From Ascaris suum (Eukaryota; Nematoda; Chromadorea; Rhabditida; Ascarididae): a stretch of DNA of 64,000 bases. A model generated the notes under the pieces. That model was given only the letters and a program-made list of their open reading frames with translations. It searched no databases and was not told the DNA's origin. Location: NCBI GenBank assembly GCA_013433145.1, contig CM024189.1:2742001-2806000 (forward strand), written 5' to 3'. Each line of letters begins with the position of its first letter. The first letter of the stretch is position 1. The position numbers and the translations under genes were made by a program. Of this stretch, positions 13,465 to 24,205 are shown piece after piece.

Positions 13465-16348
13465 ATGCGCCTTTCTCCAATCGCTTTGGGAAAGCACTTC
13501 GGAAATTTGGGCAAGGTTACAGCTTTGCTTGTTTCGCTTTTCTTAAAACTTTTATGCTTGCTAGTAGGACGACTATTTAAATACATATCATCTTCGTTCA
13601 ATCTTTCGGCACCGCATGTCCTGCACGATCTTCTCTCTCTTTTTTTTTTTTTAAATTTAAACAGGCAGAAGTGAGGCAAAATAAGATGGCTTTAAGGAGG
13701 AAAGAGTTTGGAGAGTGTTTGAGCTAAAGGAAAAGTCTTACGCGTTTTAATGTTTTTCGGAGTTAATAGTTGAGATGTGATGAGAATATCGCATTAGTGT
13801 TGTTGCAGAAATTTTCCAAGAACCAATTATTGAAATAAAAACCTCAGAATTGTTGCTCTATATTGCAACTTCTAACGCTCCTGCGCTCTTAAACTCCTCG
13901 TCGATTTTATCAAAAGGACCACCCAGAACGATCATCTCAGCAGCAATCGTTTATAAATGAAACGATGATTCCTGCATCTAACGTTGGCAAATGAATATGC
14001 TCTGTGTAGGTTATATTGCCTTCATCAAAAAAAAAAGATTTTTTTTTTGTTCCAGTTTTCTCCTCATTGAGTGTTGCAAAATTTTACCTTGCTTTCCTCT
14101 TGAAATCTTCTCGTCGACATTGTAGACGCATTTCAACACTTTATTTTACAAGTACTTCATAGAGAGAAGAAGCATCTTTGCAATTCGTTAACCTCTCAAA
14201 CATCATCCAAAGTTTTATTCATTTGCGTCAAATCTATAGGCCTTAAGCCAGCGAGAAGTATGCTATACTTTCCGGTTTTACCGCTTTTCCGGTTTACATT
14301 CCGACTTTTGATTGCTTTGCGAGTAAGCTTTTGCTAATTCGCTAAGCGTCTGTGAACTTAAACAGTTTGCGTAGTTTACTGAGTTTTTTTTTTTTTTAAT
14401 GTTAGTCCTTCAGTATGGAAGCTTCAACATTTTGATGTGTAATATTATTTTCAAGCTTTGGTCGACGTTTGTTTAGAGCCCGTAAGCCTCAGAGGTTTCC
14501 ATGATAGCCTCAGCTTCAGGCAATCTGCACGCACTGTTTCGTCTAGGTAATCTGAGATGCAATAGTTGCATAGTTCCCGGCCAAGTTTGACTCGCTTTGC
14601 ATCAGACCTTTAAGAGCGGTTGGGCATACGCATGATCTAGGTCGTTAGTGCACTTGCAAAACGAGGACGGATTCCTAAAACACAATGTCACTTTGTATTT
14701 TATGGATAGTATCATGGTAAAGAAGGCAACAAACGAATGTGCATGCAGAGCGCGTAGTTTTCTTTTTTTTTTTTTAATCTATGCGCACGCTACACAAGAT
14801 CTTTCCATTCCCATCTCTCCACGAAAACTTCCGCCTTCACTTTTTTGTGTCTTTGCAAATGGCTTTGTTGATGATACGTTTTGAACGACGCCTTCACCGA
14901 CTTGAGAAGGGCAAATGAAGAGGGTGCAAGGGTTCACCCATGTATGTTTTCTAATAGAGCAGCATATAAGTGATTGATTCTATGATGATAGTTTTGTGCG
15001 GTGTGCATTTCGGAATCGAAGTGGAGTTTTCGTTGGCAGTAGTATCAGGTCTCTTTCTTCGTTTAGATTGCAATGGGTTTGCCATTGTTTGGAATGATAG
15101 CTTCTAAATCAGGCCCACTATTTGGCTCATGTTTAGGCCATACCTATTGAAATTTATACTTATATTATATTAGAATAGGATCCAATTATTTTAACCTATT
15201 ACTGACTTATTAATTTGTACATCAAACGTCTTACTGAAGCCATTTAAAAATGTTTTGCAGATGTACGGTGAGTACAGGTTTGCGCTTGCACCGAATGAAC
15301 AGAAGGTGTTCAAAGGTTTCTTCGACCAAGCTTTTGTGAAGGTGAGCCTTTCGCCTCATATTTGCTATCTCCCGTTATAATGTAGAAAATGCAGGAGACA
15401 AAGTGTTTAAAAAGAACGTGGAAGACTGTTTACTTCAGTGCACTTCATTGGTGTTTTTGTTGCATTGGAGTAAAAGAGCCCTGGCTTCACCACTTTTGAA
15501 GTGTGTGCCGGTAGGCTGGTTGAAAGGGACGGAGGAGAATAGGGACGTGGCGAACGATTGCCAAGAATTTTGGTGATGTAAACATAAAATTGCGATGCTT
15601 CAATGTTACTGAAGCTAAATTGTCTTGATGGAATGAGACATGAGATTGAGGGAAGTGGTGCTAATCTGCGTTGAGTGCACTTATAACGACGAAACTGGTC
15701 GTTGTCTGCAGCGTGGCGATCGCACGAAAGGCCCAACAACAGGGAAAGTGTGATAAAGCTGAGAGGACCTGAGCTCGAACGTCGTGGAAAGAATAAGTCA
15801 GTGGTCGTGATCTAGTCGCTAGACAGCGACATCTCCTCCGGGGAGAAAATATGATTACTAAAACTTTGAGCGAATCGACATCTTTAGACCGGCAAAGGTT
15901 TTGTTCAAGAACTTTGGGTTAAATCATGCTGAAGTAACTAAGGGTCGTGTGTATCACTGTAGTTATTTGATTATAGTCCGAAGCTCACTGGAGTCTAAGC
16001 ATTGCGCATCTTGCAAAATAGCTAAGTTCTGGCTGCATCGGGAAGTTTTCAATGACACGCAATGAACTTTTCGTTACATGAGGATCGCATCATGAATTGC
16101 TTCTACCGAACTTGCAGATCAAGATTAGCTAGCCCTACCTTGAGTTAATGCATTTATATGGGAATGATGATGCTCACGTTCGAGAAAGTTGATTGGTTCG
16201 ATTTCAGGTGTTTCGACATTACGTTTGGGAGGATTGGTACTTTTATTTGCCGCAGGGGATCGGATGCTACCTCATTTACGATTGGGCCAAAAAGAAGAAT
16301 GTGGAGCTGAACCGAAAAAATCCGCAGGATTTTGCGAATGACGAGTGA
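13465..16348 (+). CDS. Cytochrome b-c1 complex subunit 8 (UQCRQ, QP-C)
   Basis: Small subunit of mitochondrial complex III that sits beside cytochrome b in the inner membrane. Three coding exons: 13465-13515, 15261-15341 and 16208-16348, all phase 0, giving 90 residues (82 in human). The N-terminus contains KHFGNL, matching the family FGNL motif; residues 18-44 give the YGEYRFALAPNEQKVF block (the S-x-x-P-x-E-Q-x segment). Exon 3 carries the single transmembrane helix region (WYFYLPQGIGCYLIYDWA) and the C-terminal RKNPQDFAND, which parallels RKNPAAYENDK in mammals. The start at 13465 is preferred over the ATG at 15261 because only the former supplies the FGNL segment. Poly(A) candidates are GATAAA at 16449 and AATAAA at 16616. 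Confidence 0.92.
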
Positions 16349-18447
16349 TACCTTCGTTTATCCTCGTGTAGTTATGACTTGAAGTTATAGAATGGGAGAT
16401 TACTGTAGATCGCTGATGAACGATATTTGCTTTGTTCCTATTTACTACGATAAAGTCTTTGAGTCAGTTTCAATGCATTTGCAGTATGTTCATGAATCAC
16501 CGTCTCTAAAGCGAGCTTCATCGTGGCCAGCGAAATATTGATGAATTCGTCGACATTTTTTGTAGTCACTAGGGAAATTCGAGGGAAGGGGATGTGGGAG
16601 GGAGAAGGAGAAGTGAATAAATGGGTTTCGGTTGCAGGAATTTGCCCACGAGCGGAAATTTGTTCTCTTCATCGGAAGAAGCGCATAGAGAGTTTATTAT
16701 TGTTTACGTTCACATGATTTATATTTGCTTTGGCTCGAAATTTCGTTATTTTCCAATCTTGTTGCATTCTTGTTTGAGCATGGAAACAAAAGCACCTCAA
16801 GTTTGGAAGTGTTGCTTGCGTTCGTTTGGACATTATAATTCATATTCATAGTGCAAATGGCTCAGTTCGATTTGTGGTGAGCGTAGGAGTGGTTTCTTTT
16901 TTGTGCAAACGTATGAGCGTACGAAGCGGAGTGGCTGGAGTAGTTTTCAGATGCTCATAAAGTAAGGGACGAATGGCTTCTAGAATCACCGAGGTCAGTG
17001 GATTCCAAGATTGTTGTGTTGTCGGCAGATTGAACGAGATGCACGTGTAACCATAAACTCTTTATTCTTTACATGTAATGGCATTAATTACAGGCATTCG
17101 AGTAGCGTTTGTTTTAGATTTCATATTGGCTTTTTTAAAAGACTTCGTAATAGGTGTTGAGATATTAAACGTCTCACTATCTACTTTACTTTAACGATTG
17201 AGACTTTTGATACCTATGTAGAGTTGCTTACTTTTATAGTAATTTCTTTAGTTGCATCTATACGAAATCTCAACGTTCTATTTATATGAGTGGCTGAATT
17301 CTTGCATGAGTAAAACTCTTGTCGAGTTTTTTTTTTTTTTTCAATCGTAAACTATGCAGTTTGTAGATTTTTGTAGAAAATTTAAAAGCAATCTTTATAG
17401 TTACAATTATTACACTTATTAAACTAGCTTTTATACTATTCACCATTTAACCATCATTTCAATTTCTTATTGCAATGGCCTTCCTAAAGGCTTTACGATA
17501 GTTTTCATTGCAAATCTTGTTGCGCCATTTACTGTAGTTTTTCTCTTGTTCATATATACTGACTCTTATAGGCCGTTGAGAGTAGCTGGTATAAATAAAC
17601 TTTTACCGAATCGCGTAGAAAACTCTAATTTAACAAAATTGTAGTGAATTAGGTTGACGAGAATTAAATCATAAAGCATGCGAGCAAAAGCCATTGAGAG
17701 CGCTAGGTATAAAACCTTCTAGTATATTTGACCTCATAGTTGGTGTTTCGCGACCACAACTATCACGTCTATTTCATTGCTTGAATGAATCTCTGAAGCT
17801 TAACTTCAATAGTAGGTTTTTTTTAAAGCAAAATTTGCAGCAATTCATGTAGCGAACTTTTTAACTGCTTTCGTTTGTTAATGATGATCATTATAGATTG
17901 CACAAAACCAGTCTGCGAGTAACGAACTTCATTCTTTCAGGCTATATATAGGTTGATTCTTCATTCACCTGTCGCTAGGTGCATAAACCTGCCCTCTAGG
18001 CTTCATGTGAGCTGTTTTGTTGCGCCATATGTGATGTCTTAAGACATCGTTTTGTTGATTATCTCTTCTGGATTATCTCTTAAACGCTTCATCCAATGAG
18101 ATATTCAAATAAGTTGAACTCAGAGCTCATTTCATTTTTTTTTTGTTTTGTTCAAAGCTTTGCATTAAAAAAAAAGATTTTGATGTGTTGTATGTCCATG
18201 TGAAATCATTGGGAAGTCAACATTTCATAGTTGGAAAACTGCGAAATTAAATCGCTTTTTTTTGAAAATTGCAGATGAAAATAGATTCATTTTTGGATTT
18301 AAGAGAACTGAAATGCAATCAGCAAAATTCATTGCAATAAATTCATTAAATCATTGCAATTAGCGTTGCAATAACTTCGTTGAACTTGCAAAAAGTTTCA
18401 CCGCCTCTCAAATGAACACATATTTGACGACAGTGAGGTAAATACTG

Positions 18448-18557
18448 TTTCATACTGATAGAAGAGGGGAATTTAATTTTCGCTAATGCAAAAAAAAAAA
18501 CCCACCTACTTCCGGGGTTTGTAGGTTATTTCCTGTTGTTTTGTTTATTCCTCTCAA
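18448..18557. repeat. Direct repeat copy 1 of a 110-bp segment
   Basis: Shares TTTCATAC-GATAGAAGAGGGGA, TTTAATTTTCG, an A-run of 9-10, CTAC--ACTT-C-GGGTTT and a TTATTTCCTGTTG/CTCTCAAAT end with the copy at 18915-19022. By eye the match is about 80 percent. Confidence 0.75.
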
Positions 18558-18914
18558 ATTTCCTCCTTTCAAGTTACGAAGAGCGCTCATCGTTGTCTAT
18601 AAATGGGCATTGATTGTTGAGAATTTATGCAATTAACAGTACGGAGAGTTTTGTGAATTTGGTAACGAGTTCTTTAAACGAGAAATCGAGCCGAAAAATG
18701 GCAACGAGTTGCCGATTTTCTTTTCTTTTTTTTTTTGCTTTTCGATTTTCTAACAGAAATCTATCAGCCCACAATTCAGTATTGAGATCATATCATCTCA
18801 ACTTATTGAGGCGAATTAAGGAAAAGATATTTGATCGTTGTGTCATTCGACGCTTTTGGGCTTCAGAAATTTTTTGTCTCTTCTCAAAAAAAAGGCATTT
18901 AATTTAAAAAAAAC

Positions 18915-19022
18915 TTTCATACCGATAGAAGAGGGGATTTTAATTTTCGTTAATGCTACAAAAAAAAAATCTACAGACTTTCGAGGTTTCTAGTTTATTT
19001 TCTGCTGCTTATTTCTCTCAAT
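18915..19022. repeat. Direct repeat copy 2 of the 110-bp segment
   Basis: Same orientation as copy 1, starting 467 bp downstream. The DNA between the two copies does not itself repeat, so this is either a short interspersed element inserted twice or the terminal repeats of something between them. Confidence 0.75.
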
Positions 19023-21309
19023 ACATATTAGCCATATGATTGATGAAGTGATCAACAATGAATGAAGAGTTCGATGATTCGCTATTTTTCGTTGTTCACC
19101 GTTTTTGTGAAGTGTAAAGTTTTATGCTATATTTTTTTCATTGACTATCCATTTTCTTCGCTCGCAAATACTTTTCATTGCTCTTTTCACACTATGTACG
19201 ATTTTTTCTACTATATCCAAAGTAATCAATTTTATCTCTAATTGTACTTCTCTTTGCATCCTTTTTCTACTCTATTTTTTTTTCTGGTATATATTATACA
19301 TTAATAGCATTGATATTTGGAGACCATCACTAGGTCATTCATCATAATGCACTGTAATGGTCTAGTATTGAACACATAATCCTAGTATTGATAACCTACC
19401 GTAAAGAATGGCCCAATGATGGTATATTATTCAATAATGGGATTATTTTTAAGTATGTTATTTTAAGTATGTTATAAATACAAAGAATGAGTATTGATTA
19501 TAACGGCGATGAAGTAAAATGAATTGTTTTGCGAGTAAGCACACAAATAGTTCGTTGATTGCAATAGACGCAGATACGTATATGACTAGATTGATCAATG
19601 GGTTGGCGTATGTCGAGTAGACGTCGCCGACGCGTGTGACCTGCAAAGAGTTTTGAAATGACCCATATTGTTCCCAATATTCACAATTCGTTTCTTTTCT
19701 TTATTAACGTGCATCTCGTTTCGTATAGTAAGAAATGTTGCGCTGTTTGATTCGTTTCGTAACAACATTACGGCAATTTCGGTGTGTGTGTGTTTTTTTT
19801 TTTTTTGTAATTTCTCAATTAAAAAAAATTTAATATTGACGAAGTAAATATATTTTATTAGTGATGAATTAATCTTTAACTGAGTTTTGAAATGGATGCT
19901 TATTGATAAATTGTTAGATGAGATGCTATTGTTGTTTTTTATTAACGATTTTTATTTATCCTTTTAGTGAGAAATACTCAAAGAGATTTTAATTTGCAGA
20001 ATTTATTAATGGAATTTCAACGAAACTTATTAAAATTTCTCTAATTTAATTCATATTAGTGACGTTTTAAGTTGACGTGAAATTTTATAGCAATTAGGCG
20101 ATTACATCAATTTATTGCTGTTTCATTTTAGTACACTCGCATAATTCGATTTTTACCGTTAGGAGTTTTCTTTTGCGTGGAAAAATTTGGACGTTATAGA
20201 ACGACGACAAGAACTACGTGAATTGTCGATAGCGCTCGTAAAGTTACCACATGTTTTCTTAATTTAACGAGAGATTTGCACCTTCGTTCCCCTTTCCCTC
20301 TCATTATCTTCTTCTCGCATTAATTGCATCAATGCATTTAGACTCTTCTATATAAATTGATCTCTTCTAAAGCAATATCGACGTGATCGACATTTGAGTG
20401 CCCCTCTGTATTTTGCCGACAATCAACGAACACATCGAATAATATTTATAACTTCATACGTTTAGGTCATCTTCTATTTTCTAACTGTTGTTTGCAGCAG
20501 TAAAAATTCAGAACGTTGTTTGGTAAAATCGTAGTGGAAATCGTGAATATACGGTCCGTTGAGTAGGGAAACTAGAGATAACATGGTGCATTAATGAGCA
20601 GCTTAGAAAAGATGCTATGTTTCACATTATAACGTCGAACAATGAGGTATCTTGATTATTTTCTGGATTAGCTATATATAATATGCATCCCTAACAATAA
20701 ACCATTCTCATTTTTTGATTAGTATTCAACGTTTCTTCTAGTTTAATGATAAAGCACAATTGTGAATGTTTTCGTCTATTTTGAGAGACTGTTTCGCTTT
20801 TTTTTTTACTCTCTAAGTTGTAACAAAACCTAACAAGAAAAGCTTTTTCGTAGAGGATTTTTTTATTAAGAGATTAAGCGCGATTCGAGTCTCTTTAAAT
20901 CTTTTGCAATTAAATTCATTTATTTCCCGGAAGAGAATAATTTCTGAAACAAATCTAAACCTATGTGATGTTCTTTTGGCTAGAGTTTATTGTTGTTTTT
21001 TTTTTTTCGACTTTTCTATTAAGAGTGTTCTTTTCCTCTGCGCAATAGAACAACTCAAATATGCATCATGTTGCGTTATCTTTTCGAAACACTTTTAAAT
21101 AAAGGTGAATAATGCATTCTGCATTTATCGCTTCCAAAAAAAAAAAACTTTGCTGGTCTAAAAAAAAGCTTTTTTGAGGTAACTATAGAAAAAATGAATA
21201 AATGGACGTCGTAAATTATTCATTGATTCGGCACGCAACATCGATTAGATCATCAGCGGGAAAATTTTGCTCTCATTCATCTGAGACGTCTTTGTTTATA
21301 TTGGACAAA

Positions 21310-21839
21310 ATTTGCATATGAATGTGCCCATAAATCGGCTCATTAAAATGCGTGCAAATCAAGTGGAATAGTTCATATCTTTTAACAATTTAAGAACCTA
21401 ATTATATTATGGCCGTTTAGAATTCATATGCAAATATCTTAGGTTATCTCCGGATGGAATAGCTTCTGCTGTAACAACTTGAATAAGGTGTACCAGTCGT
21501 AACGTTATCGCAACTCTACTAATGTTTGCTACGGTAATACTATATGCAAATTATAAGCAGTGAATGTTCGCATGAATTAATTCATCGTTATTCACCATAC
21601 GAGGAGCTGATATACCGAAGTAAGTGGATAATCACACCAAGAGAGCTGATGCGGAATGCTGTTTTGCACTGCTGCCATCGACAATGTTCAAAGCAACTCG
21701 CTTTGTCATTAATAAACATATCTTTATATTTTAACTAAATCGATCAGCTGTGCACACTTTTTTATAAAAAACCAACTTTTTTCATATTCGACAGGTGGAA
21801 AATCAAAAAGAAATCGAGCCATATTATGCGTATGCAAAT
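21310..21839. promoter_or_regulatory. Cluster of four POU-type octamers
   Basis: ATTTGCAT at 21310 and ATGCAAAT at 21428, 21544 and 21832. The first two lie inside a perfect 14-bp inverted repeat (21310-21323 with 21422-21435). The octamer is the classic POU/Oct binding word. A regulatory role is inference; no nearby promoter is established. Confidence 0.35.
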
Positions 21840-22631
21840 TTTTGCTGAATTAAATCTCTATAACTCATTTCGAGGTTGATGGATCCGCTTGAAAGGCGTA
21901 TAGGAGATCAATCTATGGTCTATACATTGCAGCTCTTGTAAGTCTCGATTTGAAACTATTTGAGAGGCAGGTAGACACACGCCTACATAAGCGTACACAT
22001 GAAAGCACAATACTAAAATTTGCAAATGCGTTTTGCACCGAAACGAATGGAGAGGTTCATATACGGGCTATTCGACACCATGTGACCATCTTACATTGCC
22101 TTATTTAGACGGGTTTCTTACACTGGTACGAGTTTTGAAAACTCGGATTTTTTGAAAAAATGGTCGGTTTTCCACAATCGTAAATCTTGCCTGAGTACCA
22201 TAATTGCTGTAGTGAACGAAACTGCAGGCAAGGAAGACTAATACAATTTTGAATTCTATTCTCTATCGCATCTTTGAGTATATCTTTTTGCGTTTCTACT
22301 CCACTTCTTAGTTGTAGTGAAATTTTTTCTTCATTATTCCAAATATAATCGTTGTATTCGTGTGGAATTAAGCTAGAGGTCCATAATTTGTAAGGTGCAA
22401 TTACTAATACTACCTGTACGATATAAATGAATAAATGACATACAACGAATGCGAATTAAACAGTTGATTAAATTAGCTTGAAGATGCGAATTCGCTGTCG
22501 CTGAGCGAATTGTAAAATTAATGAGAAGGTAAAAGAAGCAACGAATTCTATACTCTCTCAACTTACATTTAACTTACATTTTACATTCCCACTTTAGTAT
22601 ATATAGTTATTTGAAAAAAATAGATCTTTAC

Positions 22632-22901
22632 CTATAGTGGACCTTCAAAATAATTCTCAGCTAAAGTTTGCTGCATTCTTTGACATTCGCGATTCTTTCG
22701 ACAACAATAAATAAATTTTCTCAACTCAAAAACTGCCCGAGGCATAATTTGATTTCTTGATGGAAGTCGGGAATAATTGCGTCGTTGTAGACCATCGAAA
22801 ACATGTTCCACGAGTATCCCAACAGAACGATAACGGAGCAATAGTTTGCGAAATGCATAGTTTTTTTTTTCTTCGCTAATCTTATCCAATAAATCAGTCA
22901 T
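22632..22901 (-). CDS. Hypothetical protein, 89 residues, single exon
   Basis: ATG-initiated minus-strand frame ending in TAG. The protein is strongly charged and helical looking: an acidic start (MTDLLDKISEEKK), a basic centre (RKLLLRYRSV..., LQRRNYSRLPSR) and a Cys/Arg-rich segment (YCCRKNRECQRMQQ) before a short acidic tail ending FEGPL. There is no signal peptide or membrane helix. An acceptor-like CGACTTCAG ends at 22945, 43 bases upstream of the ATG, and the in-frame leader contains a TGA, so trans-splicing followed by this ATG is plausible. I do not recognise the family. Protein-like composition and the clean start argue for a gene; the lack of homology evidence and of a clear poly(A) signal argue for caution. 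Confidence 0.45.
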   Translation of the reverse strand: MTDLLDKISEEKKNYAFRKLLLRYRSVGILVEHVFDGLQRRNYSRLPSRNQIMPRAVFELRKFIYCCRKNRECQRMQQTLAENYFEGPL

Positions 22902-23950
22902 GTGGATAAACGCATCTCGCGCATTTGCTACACACGATCACTTTCTGAAGTCGTCGACGCGATATTAGGGATGTTTGAGGACGTCACTGATCGTTTCTAT
23001 TTTCCGGCTCGATAGGCGTGAAATATGCTGTGTATGAACGCTTGACACAATAACATGAGACCTGTGCATGTCTGTCTCTCTGTCGTTTCGATGTTGTGAC
23101 GCATGATTAGATCGGACAAGTTGTCCGGAGTATATGTTGTGAATGTGGCAGGATTCAGCAACATTTAAAAGCATAAGCAATCGTTGAATACGCCCGCTTA
23201 CCTTTCGAGATCACTGATGTGACGCCGTGTCTGTCCCCCAATTGTTTTCTTTGTCCCACTCTTAATAAGTCAGGTTATTTTTGTTGGCGAATTACACCTA
23301 TAACTCGAACTTTTCAAAACTGCTCGTACTATTCAATTCCGCATTATTGAGCATCGCGAATGTTGTGATTAATAAGTTGTAAGTACCTTTCTCATATTGA
23401 ATTTGCACATTGCCAAAGGTATTCCACTTATAACGTAACACCTGCTTTACTTATGCATAAATAATGTCGGCGTGTTGTAATTGCCTGTGAAAGAAACTTC
23501 CCGAACAGCCTTCATTAATTCGGCGTTCCTTCATCTCTTTGCAAGAACGCTCCGTTAAGCTAAAACACCTTCAGCAATGAGGGATATAAGCATCAAATCA
23601 TCTCGAATTTCCAAATGAATTTTAATATCCCAGTTTGAAACCACATAAATTTTTATGTTGCAATACTTTGCGGTTATTCAATCAAGCAAAAATGTTCACT
23701 CTGTGGATTTTTGGGACGATTAGAGGCGGTCGAATATGGAGTAACTGTTATTGATGGAGAGGAAAGTCTACAAAATAGCTTCATGCTAGAAATCTTTTCA
23801 AGTACATCGGTAGATAATATTGCTTATAAATAACGCTCTTAAAGATACGCAGTATTAATTCGACATCGTTTTGTTGTGTCGCATTAATATCGAATTACTT
23901 GTGCTATGAATCATCCGATAATGTATTGGAAATGATTGACTTGACGATAA

Positions 23951-24205
23951 ACAAATTTTCTGCTCATAATTTTGAGTTTTGGCAAGTCGTTTCCTACCTA
24001 TCAAAAAATTCAGCGTGTTCTGCTTTTGAAAACATTGAAAGGGAAATATATTAGTAGGCGCTTACCACAGGTTGTCATAGAACCGCTGTTAAAGGAAGAT
24101 GAATTAGATGAGTCTCATTCGAGCTTGTCCGATCAATTCAAGCTGTCGAATGATTGCTCACCTTTGCACCAAACAAATGGTTCTTTTAAACAAGTTGTCC
24201 TATGA
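23951..24205 (+). CDS. Possible terminal exon, unidentified
   Basis: An open frame ending in TGA at 24203-24205 whose second half looks protein-like (RRLPQVVIEPLLKEDELDES, then HSSLSDQFKL and a polar tail ending KQVVL). It has no ATG start; an acceptor candidate (AAAATTCAG) lies inside it near 24014. No upstream exon was identified. It may be the last exon of an unresolved gene or chance. Confidence 0.2.
   Translation, partial: TNFLLIILSFGKSFPTYQKIQRVLLLKTLKGKYISRRLPQVVIEPLLKEDELDESHSSLSDQFKLSNDCSPLHQTNGSFKQVVL

Larger units (their letters stand above)
16349..22631. other. Gene-poor AT-rich intergenic region
   Basis: About 6.3 kb without a supported gene. Notable contents are a duplicated 110-bp segment (18448-18557 and 18915-19022), many poly-T and poly-A runs, and four POU-type octamers at 21310-21839. 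Short open frames here (60-97 codons) are hydrophobic or Phe/Ser-rich and look like chance. Confidence 0.5.

Noticed and set aside
15261..15263. ATG at 15261 as the UQCRQ start
   Set aside because: A better start at 13465 supplies the conserved KHFGNL N-terminus and joins in phase 0.
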